From: Larix kaempferi
Taxonomy: Eukaryota; Streptophyta; Pinopsida; Pinales; Pinaceae
DNA length: 64,000 nucleotides
Direction of reading: 5' to 3'
Assembly (NCBI GenBank): GCA_027924585.1
Contig: BSBM01000608.1
Coordinates: forward strand, 11,692,501 to 11,756,500
Every line of letters begins with the position of its first letter. The first letter of the stretch is position 1. A model generated the notes under the pieces. The model saw nothing but the letters and a program-made list of their open reading frames with translations, searched no databases and was not told the DNA's origin. Of the stretch, positions 46,836 through 59,417 are shown piece by piece. The translations under genes were made by a program, and so were the position numbers.

Positions 46836-48190
46836 CTTCACTTAGATTATTTTCAAGTGACAGAAAGAAAATATGAGAAGAAGAATATGGGAGGAAACTA
46901 GAGGAAACTCACTCTAGAGCTTGATTTTCCATTAGTATCTTATTAAACAACAACAATACAATATATAGACATATTTAAGGAGGAAATTTGAGTTTCATGG
47001 AGGCAATTATATTGGCTCACGTGTGTCAGGGTTAGATTTGACCAAATTCCCATCTATGGAAAGTGTCCATCTCCAAATCATAGTAAATGGTCACAAATTA
47101 TCTAGGTGGGCCTAGGTTTTCCATGAGTGACCAAGAAACAACTAGTGAGTCGATTTTTCAGGAGAAAATGAAGGAAGTGTTAAATATATAGCATCAGGAG
47201 AAATCCTCCAAACCAATCTTGTACAACCAAGATTGATCCTCCCATATAGAGGTGAGCAGTTTGATTTCTTTCTGTGTAAAGGTTATTCCTCCCATTGTTA
47301 CACCAAGATATTGTCATCATGAAACATGTGTCCTTGACTTGTCTTAATTCCTAAATTATTGATGCCAAATTGATTGAAGGAAGGGATTTGGCATGTTTTT
47401 TCCTTTATTGTCACACTGAAAAAACTTTCTTGTTGACAAGTTGCGTCAGAGCCTTGGTGACATGCTTTGCATATTAATAAAGTGCGTCATTGACACTTCA
47501 GTTAGGAAGGAAAAAGAGAAGCTTCGAGAGCCTTCTAGAACGAATATCTCCATGGAGGCTTATCCCAATAAATCAATGAAGGTGGCACTCGATCCCCTAA
47601 ATTATTGGGATTATCCCTTAACCTTCTCCATCAAATCCTCAACCCCTTCTATCGTCGTTGTCCTATATATTCAAGCCTCCTCTTCATAGTTAGAGGAGGA
47701 AGTATTAGAGCACCTAAACACTAGAGAAATTTTGCTAGAGTGGGAACCCTTTCATCCATTAAAGGAAAGATAGGATCTTTGAGGCAAAGATCATTTGGAA
47801 TAAATTGAGATGTCAAGGATTTGGTTGTAATCTCCTCTTCCATATTTTCATTAATATAGTAATATGTACTCTTTCCATAAAGAGTTATTGTATGTTATAG
47901 ATCTTTAGAATTACTTTGCTTGACCACTAGTTTAGATTACTCAATATTGCATATTACTATCGTTTGTGTGTTTCCACTTGTGTGTTGTATCTTATTTTGT
48001 AGATGAATATCAAGGGCTACGTCAAGCAAAAAGAAATCACTACATTTGCAAGGTAAGCAATCCTTCTGCATCTTTTGTAATTTGATTAATCTAGGAAGGT
48101 TTGTATGTTCTGTGGTGTTTTGTTCTAGGTCTAAACCATTTAGACTACAGATCTTTGTCCTTGTATGCATAGACAAAGTGTCTAGAAACA
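46836..48190 (+). repeat. Probable 5' LTR of Tat-type gypsy (left edge unknown)
   Basis: Ends GTGTCTAGAAACA at 48190, three bases before a gypsy-type PBS. A TATA box, CCTATATATTCAAGCC, is near 47662 with a CTCCTCTTCAT start region. Two TGCGTCA-type words occur at 47441 and 47483. The LTR start cannot be placed because no second copy is seen in the window. The first few hundred bases may be unrelated DNA. Confidence 0.5.
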
Positions 48191-48194
48191 AAAT

Positions 48195-48212
48195 TGGCGA
48201 CTGTACTAGGGA
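48195..48212 (+). other. Gypsy primer-binding site
   Basis: TTGGCGACTGTACTAGGGAG, following LTR end ...AAACA AAA. The TGGCGA start is the form typical of plant Tat-type gypsy elements rather than the tRNA-Met site of the copias here. Confidence 0.65.
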
Positions 48213-50360
48213 GATTCCATAGTATTTGGGTTTTTTAAGTTGCGATTTGCGTTGTTTTTGTTTATCCTTTTAAATCCTTTCAATTTGCCTCTTTCTTTTC
48301 GATTTGTCTTCCTATGAGTTACTCGGTGATCCAATCTATGTTAGGGATCTTTCACTCGACTAGTTACCTCTTTTTGGGTTGGTATTTTTTATCTTTTCAA
48401 AATTGGATCTCTCTTGACGCACCTGGGTAGTATCATACCTACGTCACTATAATTTTGACACACCTTTCCTTAAGGCATATCGTGTCACTAACACACTTTT
48501 CTAGTGTTCAGATTGAATCACTAACACTCTCTCCCTGTGTGCAAACCACGTCACTGATGTCTTGACACCCTAGTGTATACCTGAAAGCTGCATCACCCTT
48601 CAAAGCTTGGCATATAGGGTTAAGTTTCCCACAAAAATTGGATTCGATTGGTTTTCCAAGGTTTGTGTTTCACTTGTCTCAACCATAGTTTTTATCAAAA
48701 TTGGTTTGCTTATTTCCTTTGTTTAATTTGATATTTAGATCTTGATTAGACTTCTTAGCGAGTCCTAGGTAATCAAGTGGTTGCTTCCTTAGTCTTGGGT
48801 AGTTACAATACCTTGCAAGTGAAACTAGTCTTGTGACTCTTTGAGAATCCCTGATTTGTTTCACTCTGAATTCTAAGTCTTTGAGAATATTGGGTTGTTG
48901 TTGTTTTAGTGCAATTTGGTATGAGTCTTGAGTTGTGACACTTTTTGGGTGATTGATTTCTTAAGAATTTCTTTGATTAAATATTGTAGTAGTGAATAAT
49001 ATCTCATATTCCGAATCAAGATAGAGGAAGTGATATCATTCTTAGAATTGTTGAATGCATTATTGGAGAAAATCAAGAATTTTACTCTCTTCATCTTGAG
49101 TGCATTGCTTGAGGTTGTTGAAAAGAGAATTTGTGCTTTTGGTTGTTGTTTGAAAAACTTTGAAAGGGATGAAATTTCGCATGCTTATTTCTTCTTGTTT
49201 TTAAAAGAGTTCATCTTCATCTCTCCAAAAAGATTAAGTGGAAATTAGGCCTTTTCAAAGCTTCTGGGAAACGTTAGTGAATGCTCTCATACTTTTTGGA
49301 TTTCTCTTTACCTCTTTTATTCCTTGGTTTGAAAATCAGAGACATTGCAAGTAAAAGAAGTTCATCTTTTCATTTTGGCTTGTAGATATAGCTTCGTTGA
49401 AAAGGATAATTAATTTTTTTTGGTTTGGTGTGTTATTTTTTGGTTTGTTGGATTAAATGAAAGAGAGTTTTTAGTATTTTGGGTTGGTTGGAAAAGAAAG
49501 TAAAAACGGTATTTTGTTCATTCACCGTATGGAAATAAATATCTCTCTCCTCTCTTTAGATAGTTTTCATCAAAAAACAAAATACTTACATCTCATTTAG
49601 CTTATTCATGCATATTGGTTCAGGTCTACACTTCATGCATTCACCTAACTGTACAAGATAAAATAAAGCGGTAGTCTAAGTTAAAATATTAGAAACTCAT
49701 GTGATAGGTTAGAGACTTGTTTTGACATATTTAAACGTAGTAGTTGTCATTATCTTCCTGCACTGCATCCTGGGGGATTCCAATTCTTCCACGTACTAGT
49801 CGGTATATCGAACGCCCTTTCACATACTTAAGGGTATATAGAAAGGTACTTCATGTACTCGACGGTATATCGGAAGGATCCTATTGAACGATTGTGCATT
49901 ATAAATCACTACTATTGATTGGATCTCCCACGTACCTTGCGTATATCGATATACCCTACTAGGATCCTGAAACCATCCTAGTCAACCATTTTTCTAGCTT
50001 GGTGTGGCAATAAAATGAGAACAAAACTTAGGGAGCTACTACGCACATACTTCCATGTAGTCGGGTAATACGGTCAGGGGTATGGTCCTAATCCTCCCTA
50101 CTTAGTGCTCTAAAATATTGGGCTAAGTATTACTGTTGTACCATGTAGTATATCGCGAGTTGCAATGACTTCATACTCCTGTGAGGTTCCAACTCTTCAT
50201 CCCACCTATCGTATAAGTTTGTTAGGTAGGATTTGAAGTGTGTGTTTCTTTAGAACACTATTAGGAAGATACTTTAATCATCCATCCTAGATGAACAACC
50301 CTTAAGGAGATCCCGTAGAATACTAAACTTGCCACCTGAATACCCCCTCAGTCAGGAAGG
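48213..50360 (+). other. Gypsy leader, non-coding
   Basis: About 2.1 kb without a convincing ORF. 48415-48600 repeats words such as ATCACTAACAC and CGTCACT. 49740-50200 repeats GTATATCG at about 60-100-base intervals (49801, 49868, 49940, 50150). A long leader is usual for Tat elements. Confidence 0.5.
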
Positions 50361-50373
50361 AAACAAAAGAGCA

Positions 50374-51960
50374 AGTATGGACCAACCTACTACAATTGGA
50401 TCGCGTGAAGAAGAGATCCATACCACTAAATAAAGAGGATAATTTTCTCCTCAAGTAAATCCTCCCATCACTGATCCTATGGAACCATCGTTGGTGGAAC
50501 AACCTCCCTCGCATGACACATATTTCCATCACTCACTTGAAGGTCACCCTAGTGCTGTCAATTGGATCTTCACTCGACCTCCAGATGACTCGATAGCAAC
50601 TGCTTTTGGTCCAACTGCGTCATTTTAGGGGACCTCATTAGGACATGTTATTTCCGATTTTGGTTCACCACTGATTATGGAGACTCCACCACATCCGCAC
50701 CCTACCAGACTTATCCTGAACATAGAATTTTTCGCACCACTTCATGATACCATGGCTCAGTTATGGACACTTGGAGAGAGGGTAAGGCACGAGAGTTCCC
50801 TTCCCAATCCACTTCAAAAGTACTAATTCCAAAACACCACTCCCCTATGCATTATTTTACTCTTCCTTCAGCAGAAATGACTGTTCTAGATTGCTTTTGA
50901 TCCCAATAACTGGAGGGAAACCTTCAACCACTGTTAATTTCATAACTGGAACACAACCTCTGACACAAATTCTAATCGGAGGCCATCCTATAGTTAGTGG
51001 TATATGCATGGACACAAGGAAACCTATGGTCATTGGTCAAAACACAATTACCGGGCAATAGACAAAAACTAACTAGGGGGAAACCCCTAGTCAATGGAAA
51101 AAATCTAACTGGGGGGAAACCTCTAGTTAGTGGGAAACATACAAGTGGAGGAAAAACTTTTTTGATGGTTTATAATACGATCAGAGGTCCATCTCCATTC
51201 ATGGGACAACCTTCATGGGCTCATCCCATGGGGGGACCATATGTGTGGGCGCAATCCCAATGGGAGTACACATATCTAGGTAATCACAATATAGAAATGG
51301 GTCAAATATATCAAAATACTCGAGGAAATATTTATCTTGGAGCACCTTACCCCAAAATCATAAACACCCCATGGGGATATCATAATGTTCCACCGATTCG
51401 ACCTCCAGCCAGAGGCCCACCACCCCCCACCTCCACCACATATCCCACCCCCTCCTCCACCGCCTATCCCACCTCCACCTCCACCATCTGGACAACCCCC
51501 TCATTCAGGAGGAGGACCCCCATCAGGTCCACCCCCTAACATGGGAGGACCACCCCTGTATGGAAAACCCTCTATGGGAGTACCTTATGATCAATTGATT
51601 TATGGTCCTACTGGTACTCAAATGCCTTACCATTATTACCAGTATCTGCAACCAAACCAACAGTTGTAATTTCTGGATACTTTAGATCTGCCAGATCCAT
51701 CACGTTGGACCAATGATCCAATTCAATATGGAATGAATTGGCCACCCATTCCTGTGAAATTTCCATCAGCCATACCCAAATTTGATGGAAAACCTGGTGA
51801 GGATCCAAAAAACCACATAATGACATATCATTTGTGGTGTTCCTCAAACTCATTAATGGATGATTGGATTTGTTTAAGTATTTTTCAATGAACCCTCACC
51901 AGCATAGCCGCCAAATTCTGTGGTGGTAACTCGATGTACAATTTGGCGGCTAACACAACA
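50374..51960 (+). pseudogene. Tat-type gypsy Gag (N-terminal part)
   Basis: Possible start MDQPTTIGSREEEIHTTK at 50374, with early stops, then MEPSLVEQPPSHDTYFHHS. 51000-51140 has a threefold short repeat (AACTGGGGGGAAACC-like). 51390-51560 encodes a Pro-rich tract (runs of four to seven Pro). Then the capsid start is recognisable at 51760-51900: SAIPKFDGKPGEDPKN and MTYHLWCSSNSLMDD. That last block is a hallmark of Tat Gag. The capsid breaks off near 51950 and the rest of Gag is missing, being followed directly by linker/protease sequence. Confidence 0.75.
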
Positions 51961-53350
51961 ACAACAGTTGATCGTGCAACAATCCACTCCTTCTCAAGGA
52001 AAATCATCCATGACCGCTAATGGTCTCATGATGCGTAATGAAACTATTAAATTATCCACTAGGGCACATATATATGATTATATTCTTGATAAGGAATCTA
52101 ATGGGGGTAATACTGAAAAATCCCCCACATTTTCATCCAATATTCATCTGTCACAAGGTCCTTTGACCATAGACAAACCTATACCAAATGCAGTTTTGCG
52201 TCCACCAAAAAGCAATATACGAAAAGCAATTTTCAACCCCAATGCCCGGGCCAGTCAAAACTACAATATTGTGGAAGATCTAGCCTAGGAACCATGTGCT
52301 ATGTAGACCCTTGAAGTCTTACAAAACTTCCCTAATCAGCGTAAGACTCTGGTATCTACTATTCGAGCAGTGGATCTAGAATCATCCAACACCATCATGT
52401 TTAGATTGCACTACTTTAAGCCGAGGCGTTCACATCAATTGGATTTTCAAATCATTACCAATGTTGTGGGGAAAAAAATCCATCATACTGTCAAAGACGA
52501 AGGAGCCTCTGCTTTTGTAATGTCCTTGTCCTGCTGGAAAGCCATCGGTTCTCCTTATTTGAACCATTCCCCTACCACCCTGAAAGCATTTCACAGACGT
52601 GGATTCCAACCACATGGTATTCTACAATATTTATCCATTGAGCTAGGAGGAAATATTGTTTCCATTAACGTAGAAGTAGTCACAGCCCCATTCGATTACA
52701 ATTTATTTCTTGGTCAAAATTGGTTCGATGATATGACAGTGGTCGCCTCTTCCATCTTTTGCATTGTGCAATTTCCCCATCACTTAAAATTGTCACTATC
52801 GATCAACTAGATTTTTGTACACCGGACATCACAACTCATCCTGCGGATAATATCCCTCTTTTAGGATATTCTTCACAAATATATGAGAGTGTGGGGGTAG
52901 GACTCCTCAAAGACTCATCTTTGATGGGAGTCTTTCCAACACCTAATACCCCATCACATGTTGCCACAGGGAACATGATCTCTTCCATGGTTCCGTCTTC
53001 TTTTGACTCCACGGATCCTTGGATTGTTCCTAACCCTATCGATATTGATTCGATTGGCGCTCAGATGCCTTTCAGCCCAGCCGAGGCTACTTATGATGCC
53101 ATCCAATCAACATCTGATGACCATCACCTGGTGGCATCAGACCCATGCTCTCTCCCATCGTGGTTGAACTCATCCTCACCATTGTTGGATCATCTTCTCT
53201 AGAAATTTCCCTCCGATGAATATATCATGGAGGTTATGAGTTTGGATGAGCCCCATGGGAATACCATCATCATATATCGTCTTTTCTCCCGCTTTTGGAC
53301 ATGGTAGAGAATGTGATTCAAACCATTTTTTCACTGAATGTTGTCTTTTC
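51961..53350 (+). pseudogene. Tat-type gypsy linker and protease region
   Basis: Frame 2 from 51920: RTAHIYD-type text, GPLTIDKPIPNAVLRPPK, QNYNIVEDLA, a stop near 52287, then protease around 52495 (VKDEGASAFVMSLSCWKAI, where D-E-G-A replaces the usual D-S/T-G). A shift to frame 1 occurs near 52760: VTIDQLDFCTP and ESVGVGLLKDSSLMGVFP. It matches the fragment at 14184-15300. A stop near 53200 and further breaks precede RT. Confidence 0.75.
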
Positions 53351-53382
53351 TCCATGACGTATTTGCATAGAGCTATGAAGAA

Positions 53383-54660
53383 ATGCCCAGGATTGATCAT
53401 GTTATTGTAGTACATGAGATCAAAACCTATCCCAATGCAAAAGCTATCCGGAAAAAAATTTGTCCAGTACACCCTCGAAATACCACGTTGATTAAGGTAG
53501 AAATTGAAAAACTGTTGAGAGCTGGTTTCATTTATCTTGTCCCTTTGCCAGATTGGGTCTCTAATATCGTTCTGGTTACTAAAAAACATGGAACCATCAG
53601 ATTTTGTGTCGATTATAGGGATCTAAATAAGGCTTGTCCCAAGGACAATTACGCTACCCCATTTATTGACCAAATTATTGATAATTGTGTCGATAGTGTC
53701 ATCTTATCATTTATGGATGGATTTTTCGGCTATAATCATCTTGAGATCCACCCAGTAGCTCAACACAAGACTACTTTCATCTTCCCATGGGGTACATTTG
53801 CATACCACAAATTACCTTTTTTCGTAAAAAATGTTGGTTCCACATTCCAACGGGACTTGTTGTATTCCTTTCATGATATTAAGGATTTTTTGGATCCATA
53901 CCTCAATGATCTTCTTGCTCATTCCAATCACCGTGAATTTCACCTTTATCATCTGACGACAATTTACCTCAAATGTCAAAATTATAACATCCACCTAAAT
54001 CCTCACAAATGCATATTATATGTGAAGGCCGAACGTCTCCTTGGATTTATCATCTCGAAAGACAGGATCCGCATTGATCCCCTCAAGGTAGAGGCAATCT
54101 TATCCCTACCCCCACCTACGGACATCACTAAACTTCAAAGTTTGTAGGGAAAGGAAAACTACTTGCATTGTTTCATGTGTAACTACGCGGACGAAACACA
54201 GGGCTATATGAGATTGTTAAAGAAGGATGTCTCGTTTATCTGGGATGACTATGCCCAAAGTGCCTTTGATCATTTCAAGCATGTTGTTAGTCACACACCT
54301 ATGTTACAACCACCTGATTACACCAAGGATTATATCCTTTATCTTGTTGCCTCTACCTCGACTATTGGTATGGTTTTAGTTCAGGAGGATATCAACGTGC
54401 AATAACATGTGATTTACTACCTTAGCAAGGGTCTTATGGACTCTGAAACTTGGTATTCACATGTTGAGAAGTTAGCTCTAGCATCTATTATCGTTGTCCA
54501 GAAGTTCCATCATTATATTATGCTCCAAACTACTACTATAATCATCGATTCCAACCCTATGTACCACATCTTAACCCGTCAGGTACTAGGCAGAAAATAT
54601 TCGCGCTGGATCGCCATTCTTCAAGAATTCGATCTACAATTCGAAAACGAAAAATAAAAA
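53383..54660 (+). pseudogene. Tat-type gypsy RT and RNase H
   Basis: Open 53383-54147. RT motifs: VEIEKLLRAGFIY, FCVDYRDLNKACPKDNY (near 53605), SFMDGFFGYNHLEI, and the active-site strand Y-L-N-D at 53899-53910, where family members have Y-L/V-D-D, so a catalytic Asp is lost. A stop at 54145, then RNase H-like text at 54163-54657 (FIWDDYAQSAFDHFK, VASTSTIGMVLVQED, WYSHVEKLALASII, DSNPMYHIL). A stop at 54403. It could not be active. Confidence 0.88.
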
Positions 54661-56033
54661 AAGTCATTAGTATTTGTAGAGATTATTTGCGATCTTCCCC
54701 ATATCGATAAAAAATTTCAGCCCATTGTCTCTCTTCCCAATGAGTCTTTGTTCTTGATCAGTACTTTTGATCCATGGTACGGACATATCACCATGTATCT
54801 CCAAAGAAAATGCTTCGAGCCTCACCTATCCCATGATGAACGTCGTCGTATCCATCATCATGCCAAATATTACCTAATCATCTATGATACCCTATATCGT
54901 CATGGAATTGATTTCATCTTCTAACGATGTTTAACTCACGAGGAGGCCGAGCATGTCGTGAATAAATGCCACTCAGGGTCTTGTGGAGGTCACCTCTCTA
55001 GGATGGATATATCCCATAATATTTTATGCATTGGATACTATTGGACATCCATATTCAAATATTGTATGGAAGTAGTTAAGAAGTGTCCTCCTTGCTAGCT
55101 TTTCCATCATAAAAAGCCACACACCCTACCTCGCTCCATCCTGTTATCACCATTGGCCTCTTTGCAAAATGGGGCATTGACTTCATGCATTGTAAGCCTA
55201 CATCGGTCAGGGGGGCATGGTTATATTATTATTGTTATATTATTGTCACCATATATTAATTTACAAAATGGGTCGAGGCTATGCCTACATACAAAGAAGA
55301 TGGCGAAAATGCCGCACTCTTTATGTTTAACCATATTATCTCTATATTTGGAGTCTCGCGAACCATTGTCACAGAACATGGCTCACATTTCTGAAATGAT
55401 ATGGTAACTGAATTAAGCACCAAGTTGGGATTTCGTCATGAAAAATAATCCCCCTACTATCCTCAATCGAATGGACAAGTAGAGGCCATTAATAAAGTCT
55501 TGAAAACCATGATTCATCATATGGTAGGCACTCACAAGTGAAATTTGCATGTGATGCTCTTTTCATCCCTTTGGGAATATAGGAATTCTGTCAAAACCGC
55601 CACTAGTTTCACACCTTTTCAATTGGTGTATGGACTAGAGGCAGTATTTCCTATTGAGTGTGAAATTCCATCTTTGAAACTAGCTACTGAAATCCTACCA
55701 AACACTATCGCTGACGAAGAGAGATTATTATACTTATTCAGACTCGATGAGACTCACCGTGATGCAGCTTTGGCCAATGAAGCGCATAAGAAACGTATAA
55801 AGGCCCAGTATGACAAATCCGTAAAGACTCGTATTTTTAACAAGGGTGATTTAGTCTTGACATATGATCAAAAACATGATAAACTGGGGGCAGGTAAACT
55901 TGAGTTCTTGTGGCATGGCCCATACATTGTAAAGCATGTTTTGGAAAAAGGATCTTATGAGTTGTTTGATTATGATGAAATATCCCTAGGGGAGCCTCGA
56001 AATGGGCTCTACCTAAAATGGTACTATCCTTAG
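54661..56033 (+). pseudogene. Tat-type gypsy integrase
   Basis: The zinc-binding region is at 54840-55100 (HHHAKYYLIIYDTLYRHG, then CHSGSCGGH and KKCPPC). The core is badly frameshifted between 55150 and 55500. An open C-terminal part, 55545-56033, reads SVKTATSFTPFQLVYGLEAV, AHKKRIKAQYDKSVKTR and the GPY-type module WHGPYIVKHVLEKGSYEL, ending LYLKWYYP. I see no chromodomain. This is the end of pol. Confidence 0.88.
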
Positions 56034-56839
56034 GTCATCCTGCATCAATATTCTGTATATATTATATGTAACGTGTGTTTGATTTGGTGTGACACTTTCA
56101 TGTTAGTGTGTTAGGGTCTTATTCCAATTGTTGCTTATACCATGTTCTACCTGGATGTGCAGATGACAACTTGTTATGGATTCGCAGATAGCGCTAGTCG
56201 GCACACCCAAAACCTCACTTTGGTAGCCTGGGTACTTTATTCCCCTGTTGATGAATTGATAAGTTCATGTGTAGTTTTCTTAGGTTATACAACTAATAAT
56301 ATGTTCGAATACCATGCATGATTGGATTGTTAACCGATGGTTCCTCCCATGGAGTGATCCATATTGTGGTTTACTTAGACTCTCAGCTCATAGACTTTCA
56401 CTTAAACTGAGTCTATGCCATATGTGACCCTACACTACTTCTCTTGATTTGGCGAGTACATCTCCATGAAAGGTATTTTGAGTTCAGTCAATACCAACAT
56501 ATCCCGAGGTGTATGAACGCGGTTGCAGATTCATTGGCTAACTTTGTATTAGATTGGCACATTGCACATTTTAAAACATTTTTATTAAGGATGTATAATT
56601 TGCACAACATGTAAATTATCCATTACTATATAAGAAAAAATACATAAGACCCACATTCATCATAAAGAAACATTTTATAAATCATTGGGTAGTATTTTAT
56701 ATTACGCTTGATAATTTTTTTTACAAAAAGGTATTGGTACAAAACTCTGAATCCCATGGTGTTTAGCCTATCATATCTAAAAAATATGAAGTTCATGGCT
56801 TTCAGTACATCACTGCATAAACATTCTATCACTAGTGGT
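56034..56839. other. Non-coding between gypsy pol and antisense ORF
   Basis: About 800 bases with no ORF of note. TATATATTATATG (56056) and several TTTTTATTAAG words. It resembles the spacer that Tat elements carry after pol. Confidence 0.4.
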
Positions 56840-57988
56840 GCTCATGGTAACATATGATGGCCCTTGCCACCCGGCGTAGTAGCCGACCAAAACGACTGGA
56901 AACCCAAGCTGTCTGGTGCTGATAATGTCATGGAAAGTCATCTACGGAGATATCAGGAATATCCATGGTCCATTGCTGGAGGTTCTCCTCGATCTCATCA
57001 AGATCCTATACAACCTATCGGTTGGCCTCTACCATCTTCCTGACTGCTCTGGGCCTTTCAATAGGCAATGATCCAGCAGGTCTTCTTACCTAGGTGACGC
57101 TAGTGCTCTCCCTCTGGAAGCGCTAGGTCTGGATCCCCTTGGAAATTTGCTCCTATGTATGCATAGTCCTCTACCATAAGTAGTTGAGTGACCACATGAA
57201 GAAGGTAGGCCCATAAGTGATCATAGGCCCACCACCGCCATGTCGAGCCATCACCTCAGTCCACCTCATCATGTGTGGATCTCGTGGCTCGAGATCACTG
57301 ATCTCTACCTGTGGACGGAGAAGGGGGGCCCTGTCCAGGAAGAAAGACACTACGATTGAACCATAGCCAAATTGTTTTAGTTCTCCCCTCTTGCATTTGG
57401 TAAACTGTTCTTTGAGGTTTGCAAGGAGTCCCTCCCACTAGTTGAATACTATAGGTTCCATGCACTCAATGGCGTAAAGCATATGAGCTCTAGTAGCATG
57501 ATGTGGAGCCCTCCTTCCCACTACTTTATCGATGGTGAAAAATACAATCCTCAAAGGATGATCTTGCACTTTTTTTATGGGATTATTCCCACCTAACATT
57601 TGGGTATTGGGAGTGCAAAATTGTGCGATCAAATCCTCAGTGGTCCTCTCTCCCCCCAAGGACCGGATAGTGACACTAGGGCTCCATGCCTTGAAAACCC
57701 CGTTAGAAAATAAATGTCCTCAATGTCCAAAGTGAGGATGTGTGTCCCAACTTGAAAATATTGTTGATCTGGGTCCCATAATCGGATCAAGTAATCCAAT
57801 AACTGGAGTTGGGATCTCATCCCTTGCACTTGGAAGAACTTCAACAACCCACATTCTCTTAAAGCATTGAACGAATGAGGATCATTGGCCACTTGGATAT
57901 ATTTTAATCCATGCTCCCTTTCCTTCCATTGCACCATCTTGATTGGTAAATCCTGCATGAACATCAATTTGAGAAGCATTGGGACCAT
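56840..57988 (-). pseudogene. Antisense ORF resembling plant mobile domain
   Basis: The minus strand opens with ATG at 57988. It runs 119 codons to 57629, changes frame near 57650, runs 57659-57438, and continues past a stop as recognisable text to about 56840. Segments include NALRECGLLKFFQVQGM, QLLDYLIRLWDPDQQYFQVG, LTLDIEDIYFLTGFSRHGA, ATRAHMLYAIECMEPIVFN and MARHGGGGPMITYGPTFFM. The layout (substrate-like L-x-x-LWD, then EDIYFLTGL-type motif, then an LYALEC-type helix) resembles the plant mobile domain/aminotransferase-like proteins carried by some Tat gypsy elements. It lies antisense, 3' of gypsy pol, the known place for extra antisense ORFs in that group. Family assignment is from memory of motif shape, not a search. 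Confidence 0.55.
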
Positions 57989-58489
57989 TTCATGGAAACA
58001 AAAATTGATTTTTTGCTTGCATTATTGATTTTTTGGGTCACTCTGCCACTGACGCACCCCGACTTTGCTGATAGGGTGTTAGCGACGCACTTACCCTATT
58101 CGGGATGTGCGTCACCACTAGATGAAACACTTTTTGAAAGGGAAAAGTGCGTCACCCGAGTCATGCACTTTCCCCCTATATAATGACCCTTAAAACCACT
58201 CAAGTGTGCATAAAAACAAAATATTAGACCACGAAATTGGAGAGCAAAGGGAGTAGGATTACCTGGTCCTAACGAAATGTTCAATGGTTGACCGATGCTT
58301 TCGCAATACTCACTGCAAATATGAGCTAAAAAGGGATTTTTCACTCACTCCCAACTTGGTAAAAAACACAATGGTAAATAATTTTTACTTTTACCCTTTT
58401 TAATACCAAAATGGAATATTCCAAGTGGTTTTTTTACTAAGTTGACTATATTTTTTCGTTTTAATCCACCTACAAGATCTAAAAATTGT
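57989..58489. other. TATA-containing non-coding stretch
   Basis: CCCTATATAATGACCC (58173-58188) is a plus-strand TATA candidate. GACGCAC, GTGCGTCAC and GTGCGTCACC words occur at 58050, 58108 and 58148. It could be U3/R of a 3' LTR of the Tat-type element, but it does not visibly match 46836-48190. Confidence 0.35.
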
Positions 58490-59417
58490 CGTGAAGCATT
58501 GCAAGGCGAGGCTAATAATCATTTAACTATGACAAAGATCATTTTTGACTTTTTCATGCTCGTTAAAAATGAAAAAGCTTATGATTGCTTTTTGATACCA
58601 TTATCGTGATCGCTAAAATTAAGAAAAATAGGTGTTGAGCTTAGTATTTTTCCTTCTCGTTCTCGTAAATACATGATAATAAGTCACCGAGTTTACTTTT
58701 ATCTCTTTTTTGGGCTCATAAAACTATTATGAAAAAGGAACCCCCTTGGAGTTTCCTTTAAGCTCTTTTCAGAATCCCAAAATATGAAAAGATTTCCAAG
58801 CAAACTTGTCTCTTTCATGCTTGTAAAAGGATAAGAAAGGCCGTCCACATGGTGATAATTTAACCCTTTTTTGGACCATGTGGACTCTTTACAAAAAAGG
58901 TCTACTCTAGTCACTTTTGGCTAGAAGGTTCTCTTAGGTATGGTTTTATCCTTTTTCGGACCTCTGAGACTAAATTTATGAAAAATTTCATTCGGAAGTT
59001 TCCTTTAGTTTTTTCAGACTCTAAATATGAAAAATCGTTGATTTTTCCTTCTATGGACTTGTAAAAACAAACATTGAAGGGCCCTTTCGGGAACGAACCT
59101 CTCCTTCCTCGGGTTTGTAAAACATGTGAGGTTGGACTCTTCTGAAGGATGAGCTATACTAAGTATCTGTTATCCTCCTCAAGCTCGTTAATAAACAAAG
59201 AGTTACTTGTCAATCATGACGGGGAATAAGGAAAGAGTGTGTCTCTACTTGCATTAATGGAATTATAGTCACCCTTGAACATGGCACTTGTTTGCATTTC
59301 ATTCAAACAACTTGGGTAATCTTCTTGTCCTCAAGTCATACCATTTTATTGATTTATTCCACTCCTTTGGGTCATCTAAATAATTCATCAACCATTTGTT
59401 GTATTAGGTCTTGGTAT
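58490..59417 (+). repeat. Second copy of the 36240-37290 repeat
   Basis: It shows the same ordered words as 36240-37290 (CTCGTTAAAAATGAAAAAG, TTTGATACCA, CTCATAAAACTATTATG, TTCAGACTC, GAACCTCTCCTTC, TATCCTCCTCAA, GGTCTTGGT). The copia element at 59418 interrupts it. The uninterrupted site is near 37283. Confidence 0.7.

Noticed and set aside
51385-51669. Proline-rich ORF as an independent extensin-like gene
   Set aside because: It runs in frame into recognisable Tat Gag capsid sequence, so it is the Gag N-terminal region.
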